Of a stretch of DNA of 29,189 bases, positions 15,779 through 21,300 are shown piece after piece; the first letter of the stretch is position 1, and the number at the start of each line of letters is the position of its first letter. The notes below the pieces were generated by a model. It searched no databases, was not told where the DNA came from, and saw nothing but the letters and a program-made list of their open reading frames with translations. The position numbers and the translations under genes are program-made. Source of the DNA: a virus; IMG/VR virus record IMGVR_UViG_3300023223_000443, positions 1-29,189 of that record, one strand, 5' to 3'.

Positions 15779-15987
15779 CTGATTTCAAAAAATGGGTGAG
15801 GGGTTTGTTGGGTGCATTTATTCAGGGATTCACCGTGGTGATTTCCACCATGATTGTGGACCCTGACACATTCAACATTCAGGATGGGTTGGGCAAGGTC
15901 TTGATGGTTGCCCTGGTATCTGGGGGAGTGGCAGCAGCACTTTTCCTCCACAAGAAACCTCTGCCTGGATGGTTGGGAGGTGGATGA
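15775..15987 (+). CDS. Holin-like small membrane protein
   Basis: 70-aa protein with two predicted membrane helices: about residues 9-28 (GLLGAFIQGFTVVISTMIV) and 42-61 (KVLMVALVSGGVAAALFL), joined by a short acidic loop and ending in a basic tail (HKKPLPGW). Size, two helices, and position between a putative cell-wall enzyme and a lipoprotein match a class II holin, which would open the inner membrane at lysis. A holin role is inferred from topology and context, because holins share little sequence. Confidence 0.62.
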   Translation: MTDFKKWVRGLLGAFIQGFTVVISTMIVDPDTFNIQDGLGKVLMVALVSGGVAAALFLHKKPLPGWLGGG

Positions 15988-16394
15988 TGAGAGGAACAAT
16001 TCCCAAGTTTGAATGGACACCGGCACTTGCAGGGATGGTCACACCGTTTCTGATTCTGTTTCTGTTGACGGGGTGTGCAGGGAGGAATCCCCTCACCATC
16101 TACCGTCCAAATGCCAGGACTCCCCTGGAGGAAAAAGTCTACAATGCCCTGAAGGTTTCAGAGAGACTGATCACAGAGGCAGAGAAAAGCAATGAGGCAG
16201 GAACCCTCCCTGAGTTCATGCGTCCCATCATCAACGGTCTGATTGATGCCCATGAGTTGGTCCTCAATTCCTTTGAAATCTATGCCCTGGTGATTGGGAC
16301 ACAGGATGAGTTGGAGAAGGGTCAGGACTTGGACACTCTGTTGGTGGATCTTGACCGGACGATCACTGCATTTTTCCAAAGGGGGTCCCCATGA
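15984..16394 (+). CDS. Phage lipoprotein, possible spanin-type lysis factor
   Basis: 136-aa protein starting with MMRGTIPKF, a hydrophobic helix (about 13-31) and a clear lipobox LTGC, so signal peptidase II would cleave before Cys32 and the protein would be lipid-anchored. The rest is mainly helical (LEEKVYNALKVSERLITEAE, DELEKGQDLDTLLVDLDRTI). The ATGA overlap with the holin-like gene puts it in the lysis unit. Outer-membrane spanins are lipoproteins too, but this one is longer than Rz1 and not proline-rich, so a spanin role is a guess. ATG 15984 or 15987 are both usable. Confidence 0.6.
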   Translation: MMRGTIPKFEWTPALAGMVTPFLILFLLTGCAGRNPLTIYRPNARTPLEEKVYNALKVSERLITEAEKSNEAGTLPEFMRPIINGLIDAHELVLNSFEIYALVIGTQDELEKGQDLDTLLVDLDRTITAFFQRGSP

Positions 16395-16672
16395 ATCCAC
16401 TCTTGATGATTCTGTTGCAGTCAATTTTGAGCATTGCCAAGGCACACGTCTCCAACGCCACTGGAGGGGAGGTCCTGGACACCTCCAGTTTCATCCTGGA
16501 TGCAGCAAAGGCAGTTGATGATCTTTACCAGGAGGAGAACGGGGAACCCCTGGACTGGTCCACGATCCGACACCACCAACATCTCCCACCCCCAGGAGAA
16601 TCATCCCCAGACATTCCGTCATCCACGGGACCGGACCCAACAACTGCACCAGAGGAACCACCAGGTGAGTGA
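16391..16672 (+). CDS. Small protein with hydrophobic N-terminus and proline-rich tail
   Basis: 93-aa protein beginning with a hydrophobic segment (NPLLMILLQSILSIA), then an amphipathic middle (GGEVLDTSSFILDAAKAVDDL) and a C-terminal tail of mostly Pro, Ser, Asp and Glu (PPPGESSPDIPSSTGPDP). It has an ATGA overlap with the lipoprotein gene. The N-terminal helix may be a membrane anchor or pilot segment. No family recognised; the location suggests lysis or envelope association. A proline-rich periplasmic stretch is also seen in some spanins, but evidence for that role is thin. Confidence 0.5.
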   Translation: MNPLLMILLQSILSIAKAHVSNATGGEVLDTSSFILDAAKAVDDLYQEENGEPLDWSTIRHHQHLPPPGESSPDIPSSTGPDPTTAPEEPPGE

Positions 16673-16678
16673 ACTCTG

Positions 16679-17350
16679 ATGCCCATGACCAGGGAACTCA
16701 AAAAAAGGTTCATGGAGGTGGAGGACCGGATCTCCAAACTGGAGAAACGGGGCAAGACCCAGGTCCAGAAAACCAACGGTGAGGACCTGGACACCGGCAG
16801 TCCAAGTGACCTGGAGTCCAGACTGGAAACCATTGAGATGGTTCTCCAGATCCCAGGACCAACGGACGGAGAAACAGAGGTCTTGTCTGCCTGGAGACAG
16901 ATCATTGAGAACAAGTTGGACAACATTGAGACGGTCCTGGTGATGCCAGGGGAGGACGGTTTCCTCTCTGGGTTTGCAAACAAAGTGGACAAGGTGGTGA
17001 CCAGTCTCAAGGAACGGGTCCTGAAACTGGAACAGATCCCAGACCCTTCAGCAACCGTCCTGGAGTTTGATGACCGTCTTGCAAAACTGGAGAAACGGGT
17101 CAAGACATTTCCCCACACGGTCCACGGGAAACCTCTCATTTCCTGGGTCACCTCAGTGGAGGAACGGGTCCTTGAACTGGAGGTCAAACCAGTGGCAGGG
17201 ACATTGAGCAACATCATGCAGGGCGTCAATCAGGATATAGAGGGAACCAACAGAGAGGTGAAAGAACTCCGGTCCAGACTCCGGTGGACCACCTGGTTGT
17301 CCCTCTGCCTCTTTGCCCTGATCATCCTCACCATCATCACCCTCCTCTGA
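16679..17350 (+). CDS. Coiled-coil protein with C-terminal membrane anchor
   Basis: 223-aa protein, mostly coiled coil, with an internal duplication. DRISKLEKRGKT leading to SDLESRLETIE (about residues 17-54) is echoed by DRLAKLEKRVKT leading to SVEERVLELE (about 128-164). A single hydrophobic segment at the very C-terminus (WLSLCLFALIILTIITLL) would anchor it in the membrane, with the coiled coil facing the cytoplasm or periplasm. It ends the late operon; the 1.2-kb non-coding region follows. Role unknown: an envelope-spanning lysis factor or a membrane scaffold are both possible. Confidence 0.6.
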   Translation: MPMTRELKKRFMEVEDRISKLEKRGKTQVQKTNGEDLDTGSPSDLESRLETIEMVLQIPGPTDGETEVLSAWRQIIENKLDNIETVLVMPGEDGFLSGFANKVDKVVTSLKERVLKLEQIPDPSATVLEFDDRLAKLEKRVKTFPHTVHGKPLISWVTSVEERVLELEVKPVAGTLSNIMQGVNQDIEGTNREVKELRSRLRWTTWLSLCLFALIILTIITLL

Positions 17351-17446
17351 CCCATTCCTGGGTCACCCCAAAAAACAGATCCATTTCCTGGAACCCAACA
17401 ACCACGGGAGTTCTGTGTCCAACGATCAATGTGGGGTCAAGACCCT

Positions 17447-17498
17447 TTGTCAAGAGAAATGAGAAAGTCTTGACAAGTTTGTCAATTATAATTGACAG
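17447..17498 (+). promoter_or_regulatory. Nested TTGACA palindromes, probable operator
   Basis: TTGTCAA (17447-17453), TTGACAA-GT-TTGTCAA (17470-17485) and the perfect 18-bp palindrome TGTCAATTATAATTGACA (17480-17497) share the half-site TTGACA, four copies in all. The larger palindrome contains a perfect -10 hexamer TATAAT (17487-17492), but no good -35 lies 16-18 bases upstream. A dimeric repressor or activator covering a promoter is the likely reading. Confidence 0.6.
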
Positions 17499-17617
17499 AC
17501 CTGGACCGTCCCGTCAGCTATTGTGGACACCGGCAGGGGACCGTGGACGGGCGCACAGAGTTCAGTCCGGTGATGGCAGGGTCCTGACCCCAGAACCGGC
17601 AGGACAGGTCAAGAATT

Positions 17618-17905
17618 TTGCCCGTTTCGGATGGAGACAGGCTGGATTATGCACCCCTTTTTGGACCCCAAGATGACCTCAAGTGGAACCCTTTTGGAAG
17701 GGGGGGGACCCCTGGCCCAGGACCCCCTCCCTGTAGGGGACCCTCCCTGGAGGACACCCTCCCTCCAGGGGACCCTCCCTCCAGGGGACCCTCCCTGGAG
17801 GACCCCCTCCCTGTAGGGAGCCACCCCTGGGAAGAAGAAGAAGAAGTAGAAGTAGAAGAAGAAGAAGAAGAAGAAGCAAGAACCTACCAGGGAGAAGATA
17901 TTTGA
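17618..17905 (+). CDS. Doubtful acidic low-complexity ORF
   Basis: A 95-aa frame from a TTG start with no clear ribosome site. It runs through both the 16-bp repeats and the GAA tract, giving RGPSLED twice and a tail of 13 glutamates broken by two valines and an alanine-rich end. The repeats explain the open frame without any coding role, since their 16-bp period shifts frame at each unit. Listed only because it is the longest forward frame in the region. Confidence 0.15.
   Translation: MPVSDGDRLDYAPLFGPQDDLKWNPFGRGGTPGPGPPPCRGPSLEDTLPPGDPPSRGPSLEDPLPVGSHPWEEEEEVEVEEEEEEEARTYQGEDI
17725..17820 (+). repeat. Six 16-bp tandem repeats (iteron-like)
   Basis: CCCTCCCT recurs at 17725, 17741, 17757, 17773, 17789 and 17805, an exact 16-bp period. 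The rest of each unit varies in a mirrored order: GTAGGGGA, GGAGGACA, CCAGGGGA, CCAGGGGA, GGAGGACC, GTAGGGAG. A 16-bp period is not a multiple of three, so selection on DNA rather than protein is likely. The complementary strand carries GGGAGGG in every unit and could form G-quadruplexes. Confidence 0.88.
17831..17875 (+). repeat. GAA triplet tract
   Basis: Fifteen triplets: five GAA, GTA, GAA, GTA, then seven GAA. Apart from two T bases it is pure purine on this strand and directly follows the 16-bp repeats. Such tracts can form triplex DNA or ease unwinding near origins. If translated in the frame of 17618-17905 it gives a glutamate run. Confidence 0.85.
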
Positions 17906-18031
17906 GGAAAGAGGGGGACCTCAGAACGGACGGAAAATTTCCTGTTGTGTTTGTGATCCTGTGATTGTAAGATGACCCCACTGTGAGAGAGACACGGAAA
18001 ATCAAAACAGACTTTCCCAGGTTGACGGGGT

Positions 18032-18046
18032 GGGGAATGTTTCCCC
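18032..18046 (+). promoter_or_regulatory. Palindromic element GGGGAA-TGT-TTCCCC
   Basis: Perfect 6-bp inverted repeat with a 3-base centre. A close relative, GGAA-TG-TTCC, lies at 18114-18123. Both are next to a CAG(G)TTGAC sequence (18018-18026 upstream of this one, 18123-18130 downstream of the other). The pair may bind a regulatory protein. Confidence 0.4.
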
Positions 18047-18113
18047 TCAGTTGTGTGACTTGCACCAACTGACTTCATAGGTGACCCACGGGAGACTGTT
18101 TTCATCTCCCTTG

Positions 18114-18123
18114 GGAATGTTCC
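18114..18123 (+). promoter_or_regulatory. Palindromic element GGAA-TG-TTCC
   Basis: Perfect short inverted repeat, related in sequence to 18032-18046, about 80 bases downstream. A short hairpin GGGAGA/TCTCCC (18090-18110) lies just before it. Confidence 0.4.
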
Positions 18124-18368
18124 AGTTGACCTGGGGATTCACCCTCCCTCTCCCACGGGTTGATAGCGGTGGTCTGATCACCTCCTCTGTGTGTTGGGAG
18201 ATGGGTGTCCAGGGGGAGTCAGACGGGGGTTCTTGTCTCCATTCTCTCCCCCGTTGGCACAAGGTCACACCAGAGGACATTGAACGAGATGGGCAAGGAC
18301 GGATGCAATCAGACTGTGAACACGGACGCAGGACAATCCGTCACGGTGAGTGACACGGGGTGGTCCCT

Positions 18369-18398
18369 TTGACAACCTCAGTCTGGGGATCGTATGGG
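18369..18398 (+). promoter_or_regulatory. Weak promoter candidate before the replication operon
   Basis: TTGACA (18369-18374) is a perfect -35 hexamer; 18 bases downstream is TATGGG (18393-18398), only a partial -10. It points toward the zinc-finger and ERF genes. The TTGACAA also matches the half-site of the operator cluster at 17447-17498, so regulation by the same protein is possible. Confidence 0.35.
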
Positions 18399-18442
18399 GT
18401 GACCTCACCAAAAGAATTGAAACAATGAACTTGAGTTGTCAG

Positions 18443-18473
18443 GTCCCAAGAACTCTGACTGAGAGTCTGGGAC
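18443..18473 (+). promoter_or_regulatory. Two-part RNA hairpin, possible attenuator
   Basis: GTCCCA (18443-18448) pairs with TGGGAC (18468-18473), and inside it ACTCT (18452-18456) pairs with AGAGT (18462-18466). The bases GGTCCCAA (18442-18449) can instead pair with TTGGGACC (18518-18525), which is followed by six T (18531-18536). Two competing folds upstream of an early operon resemble an attenuation or antitermination switch. Confidence 0.45.
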
Positions 18474-18555
18474 GGATCTTTCACGGACCTAAACGGATGA
18501 CAGTGAGGGTGTGTCCTTTGGGACCTGGCATTTTTTAGGCAGAGAGGGGAGTTGA

Positions 18556-18849
18556 GTGGACCCCAGGCAAACCGGCAAAGTCAGACCAACCCTGGAGGTC
18601 ATCCCTCCAAAATCCAAAAAACTGAAGGTGGACAAAGCCAAACCTGGCAGTGATGTTGTCCGGTTCTGGTGGAAGTGCAAGACCTGTGGGGCAACTGGAG
18701 TGATTGCCCTCCCAGGACGGTCAAGGTCTGACCGTCTCATCACCGGCATGGAGGAACAACACAAACGGGCGTCACCGGATTGTCCAAAAACCAGGGGTCA
18801 GATCCAGGATGAGTTTTGGGGAGAGAAAGGGACACTCAGAATTGAATGA
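18556..18849 (+). CDS. C2HC zinc-finger protein, first gene of the replication operon
   Basis: 97-aa protein from a GTG start preceded by GAGGGGA. After a basic N-terminus (PPKSKKLKVDKAK) it shows WWKCKTCGATGVI, then EEQHKRASPDCP: two cysteines, a histidine and a cysteine spaced to hold one zinc. The same pattern occurs in the protein at 21046-21300, so the two are paralogues. It probably binds nucleic acid or protein within the replication machinery; no characterised family recognised. Confidence 0.62.
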   Translation: MDPRQTGKVRPTLEVIPPKSKKLKVDKAKPGSDVVRFWWKCKTCGATGVIALPGRSRSDRLITGMEEQHKRASPDCPKTRGQIQDEFWGEKGTLRIE

Positions 18850-18855
18850 GAAAGA

Positions 18856-18886
18856 GAGGGGTCCTGAGTCAGTGAGAGAACCCCTC
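18856..18886 (+). promoter_or_regulatory. Hairpin between zinc-finger and ERF genes
   Basis: GAGGGGT (18856-18862) pairs with ACCCCTC (18880-18886), and the loop holds the small palindrome CTGA-G-TCAG. No T-run follows, so it is not an intrinsic terminator. It lies in a 134-base gap and may affect mRNA stability or translation of the annealase gene. A 25-codon frame (18906-18982) in the same gap has no ribosome site. Confidence 0.4.
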
Positions 18887-18983
18887 CCTGAGAGACACAA
18901 GTCAATGGAATTTAATCACCTGGGAGATGACTTTGGGTTTCACCCCGTTCCATCACCTCCCAAAATAGCATGGAGGTCCTGAC

Positions 18984-19838
18984 ATGGCAACACGGCAGAA
19001 GAAAGAAAAAGAGAAAACCCCACCAGTTGAATCCAAGGAAAAGAAAAAAGACACCCCATCAAAAGACCCAGAGGTTGCCAACCCCCATGAGGGTGACTCA
19101 TCCACAATGGGTTGGAAACTTGCAAAGGTTTTGGGTGAGATCCACACCATTCCAAAAGAGGGATACAACCCACACTTTGAATATCACTATGTGAAAGAGG
19201 ACACCCTGACTGAACACATCCGTCCCCTCCTGGCAAAGTGGGGGATGTCATTGGTGTTTGGTGCAGAGAGGATTGAGGACCTGGCAACCGGTGATGACCG
19301 TGGGACCTGGACCAGGGTGTGGTGCCGGTTCACTCTCTTTGACTGTGACGGTCATGAGTTCTCCGTCCTATGCCCAGGTGAGGGGACGGATGCCAAACAC
19401 CCAGACAAAGCCCTCTATAAGGCAATGACGGGTGCCACAAAATATTTCCTATATAAGACTTTCCTGGTGTCCACGGGTGACGATCCTGAGAGGGATGATG
19501 ACCCAAACTCAACCACCCCACCAAAGGGAGGAAAGAAAAAACAGTCAGCAAAGAAGAACACCCAGACACCACAGACCCAGGATGCAAACACCCCAGACAT
19601 GATGACCTCAGATCAGTTGGAGGAGTTGGAAAAGTTCCAGAAGAATCAAGACAATTTCAGTGAGCAACTGGTCAAGGTCCTGGATGACATCTTGAAACGT
19701 GGTGGGACTGAGGGGTCTGCCGGTAGAATAATTGCAGAGTGCAAACGTCAGAACAAAGATGTGGAGGACAAGGAAAAGCAAGAGGAGAAAACACCTGGAG
19801 AGACACCCCAAGAACCTGATGAGGAGGTCCCCTTTTGA
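18984..19838 (+). CDS. erf: ERF-family ssDNA annealing protein
   Basis: 284-aa single-strand annealing recombinase of the ERF family, used for phage DNA recombination and replication restart. A charged N-terminal extension (1-40) precedes the ERF core (about 42-165): LAKVLGEIHTIPKEGYNPHF, YHYVKEDTLTEHIRPLLAK, and the hallmark GEGTDAKHPDKALYKAMTG followed by ATKYFLYKTFLVSTGDDPE. A Lys/Thr/Gln-rich linker (175-205) and a C-terminal helical part follow. The extreme C-terminus EPDEEVPF looks like the acidic tip of SSB proteins. AGGTCCTGAC precedes the ATG. Next to Gp157-like and replication genes, as is usual. Confidence 0.88.
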   Translation: MATRQKKEKEKTPPVESKEKKKDTPSKDPEVANPHEGDSSTMGWKLAKVLGEIHTIPKEGYNPHFEYHYVKEDTLTEHIRPLLAKWGMSLVFGAERIEDLATGDDRGTWTRVWCRFTLFDCDGHEFSVLCPGEGTDAKHPDKALYKAMTGATKYFLYKTFLVSTGDDPERDDDPNSTTPPKGGKKKQSAKKNTQTPQTQDANTPDMMTSDQLEELEKFQKNQDNFSEQLVKVLDDILKRGGTEGSAGRIIAECKRQNKDVEDKEKQEEKTPGETPQEPDEEVPF

Positions 19839-20017
19839 AACCCAGGAAACCCCAAGATCTTTTATACCTTGCCGTTTATAGTTGCATCATCTCCGGTTTC
19901 ACCACGGGTGTTGCCTGGAGTGGTGTGTGGTTGATCAACCATGACCATCTTTGGTGGGCAGTCTTTTTCTGGGGGGTGGTCATTGCCTGGATTGTGGAGG
20001 TGAGCAAAGATGAATGA
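19835..20017 (+). CDS. Small two-helix membrane protein (TTG start)
   Basis: 60-aa protein with two hydrophobic segments, about residues 9-30 (LLYLAVYSCIISGFTTGVAW) and 38-54 (LWWAVFFWGVVIAWIVEV). The start is TTG at 19835, overlapping the ERF stop as TTGA; a strong ribosome site GAGGAGGT lies about 6 bases upstream inside the ERF gene, which supports real translation. A membrane protein inside a replication operon is unusual. Superinfection exclusion or membrane attachment of the replisome are possible, neither shown. Confidence 0.6.
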   Translation: MKPRKPQDLLYLAVYSCIISGFTTGVAWSGVWLINHDHLWWAVFFWGVVIAWIVEVSKDE

Positions 20018-20570
20018 GGAAATTGAGAGAGGTGGATTGGAAAAGGAAATTGAACTTGATGGACCAATGGACATTGAGAAGTTGTTGGAGGAGAACGGTG
20101 GGGAATTGACCCCAGAGATTGAGGCAGAGTATGACCGGATTCACGGTGATGATTTCCCCAAGATCGTGGAGGACAGAATTAGGTTCATCAAACGGATGGA
20201 GGCAATGTCTGACGGACTCAAGGCAGAGGCAGGAGCAATGACACTGATTGCAAAATCAAAACTGGCAGCAGCAGACCAGGTGAAAAGAACTCTGGTTGCT
20301 GAAATGGGACTCAAGGGTCAGAGGAAAATTCTGACAGGACCCTGGACTGTTTCACTGGCAAAGAAACCACCACGGATCACTCTGAAAGAGGGGACTGATC
20401 TCAAGAACATTGAGTCCAGTTTGAAACGGCACATCCCAGAGACGTGGGAACTTGACAAGATGGAGGTCAGGAAATCTCTCAAGAACAGAGGACTGATCCC
20501 AACAGAGATTGGACGGTGGGAGGTTGAGGATTTTGACGTGGAGATTGCAGAACGTCTGAACATCAGATGA
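20010..20570 (+). CDS. Siphovirus Gp157-like protein
   Basis: 186-aa helical protein similar to the Gp157 family found beside annealases and SSBs in siphoviruses, where it may assist recombination or give resistance to other phages. The expected layout is seen: an acidic N-terminus, long coiled helices (DRIRFIKRMEAMSDGLKAEA, then LAAADQVKRTLVAEMGLKG), a small beta region (KILTGPWTVSLAKKPPRI) and a C-terminal part with ETWELDKMEVRKSLKNRG. The ATGA start overlaps the membrane protein gene. Confidence 0.7.
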   Translation: MNEEIERGGLEKEIELDGPMDIEKLLEENGGELTPEIEAEYDRIHGDDFPKIVEDRIRFIKRMEAMSDGLKAEAGAMTLIAKSKLAAADQVKRTLVAEMGLKGQRKILTGPWTVSLAKKPPRITLKEGTDLKNIESSLKRHIPETWELDKMEVRKSLKNRGLIPTEIGRWEVEDFDVEIAERLNIR

Positions 20571-20587
20571 GATCAGGAGGGGGTTCA

Positions 20588-21049
20588 GTGAGAAAGAGAT
20601 ACATCCACACCAAGTTTTGGTATGACAAGAAAGTGAGGCAGTGTCACTGGTTGGAGAAACTGATCCTCCTCCACCTCCAGTTGAGAGAGGAGATGACAAC
20701 CATTGGTGCAATCACCACAACGGTGACCATGATCTGCACCCTGCTGAATGGAGAACGGGGCAGGAACACCCTGACACCTGAACTCCCAAAGATCACAGAA
20801 AAACACGTCACCAAATGTCTGAAGTCAATCAAGAAACGGGGCATTGTGGACATCCAGAACAGGGCAGGGGTCACCATCTATTTTTACAATTTTCTGAGGT
20901 ATAACAACTGGAGTCCGTCCGTTTATAATTCATTTCCATTGGTGGTCAGAGAGAAGATCCCAGAGGGTCCAATCCAAGAGGTGGTCAGAGAAAACACCAT
21001 TGGGTGGATGGAGGACAACGGCATCATGATCCCCCAGGAGTGGCAATGA
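20588..21049 (+). CDS. Winged-helix replication initiation protein
   Basis: 153-aa protein resembling N-terminal domains of phage replisome organisers. KRYIHTKFWYDKKVRQC is the common opening strand-helix, followed by WLEKLILLHLQLREEMTT and a winged-helix pattern ending in ITEKHVTKCLKSIKKRGIVD and a beta wing. It lacks the helicase-loader domain of longer relatives, so it may act with the next genes or with host DnaB. GTG 20588 is preferred: AGGAGG lies 7 bases upstream. An upstream ATG at 20567 has no ribosome site but overlaps the Gp157-like stop. Confidence 0.6.
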   Translation: MRKRYIHTKFWYDKKVRQCHWLEKLILLHLQLREEMTTIGAITTTVTMICTLLNGERGRNTLTPELPKITEKHVTKCLKSIKKRGIVDIQNRAGVTIYFYNFLRYNNWSPSVYNSFPLVVREKIPEGPIQEVVRENTIGWMEDNGIMIPQEWQ

Positions 21050-21300
21050 AACACCCCCTGGATGACAAACCTGGAGTGGACAAAAAACTCCTAGACCAGG
21101 CAAAGCAAATGGTGATGGAGGAGTTTCTTAAAATGGCAGAGGAGAGAGGTCAGACGGTTGTGGTCTGGGGATGTCTGAGTTGTGGAGGTGATGGGGTTGT
21201 GTTGATTGACAAAGGGTTTGAAAACTTTTCAAATGCCGTTGAGGAGGATCACAAATTGGACAGTCCATCCTGTCAAGACTTCCGTCCAAGGGATCTGTGA
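21046..21300 (+). CDS. C2HC zinc-finger protein, paralogue of 18556-18849
   Basis: 84-aa protein. A helical N-terminus (LLDQAKQMVMEEFLKMAEE) leads into VVWGCLSCGGDGVVLIDKG, then EEDHKLDSPSCQDF. The order W-C..C-G, ...EE.HK..SP.C matches the protein at 18556-18849 and would hold a zinc ion. ATG 21046 is chosen for its ATGA overlap; an earlier in-frame start at 21004 would lie inside the replication protein gene. Its position between replication initiator and helicase suggests a helper in replication. Confidence 0.6.
   Translation: MKHPLDDKPGVDKKLLDQAKQMVMEEFLKMAEERGQTVVVWGCLSCGGDGVVLIDKGFENFSNAVEEDHKLDSPSCQDFRPRDL

Larger units (their letters stand above)
17351..18555 (+). other. 1.2-kb non-coding, repeat-rich region (origin/regulatory candidate)
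   Basis: No convincing gene is seen here. Frames at 17618-17905, 18081-18353 and 18350-18538 start at weak sites or contain repeats. The region holds TTGACA palindromes (17447-17498), a G7 run (17701-17707), six 16-bp tandem repeats (17725-17820), a GAA tract (17831-17875), two GGAATGTT palindromes (18032-18046, 18114-18123), and a two-part hairpin followed by a T-run (18443-18536). It separates late structural and lysis genes from the replication operon, the usual place for an origin and a transcription switch. Confidence 0.65.

Noticed and set aside
15585-15782. Alternative frame of 65 codons overlapping the zinc-ribbon gene
   Set aside because: It lacks the paired cysteines, and only the 15581 frame ends with an ATGA overlap to the holin-like gene.
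17725-17820. Possible CRISPR array
   Set aside because: The 16-bp units are contiguous with no spacers and no cas genes are present; these are tandem repeats.
18047-18353. Forward and reverse frames in the non-coding region
   Set aside because: No ribosome sites, no recognisable motifs, and residue content typical of non-coding translation.
20915-20935. TATAAT in the replication initiation gene as a promoter
   Set aside because: No -35 element at the right distance, and it lies inside a coding frame far from the next start.
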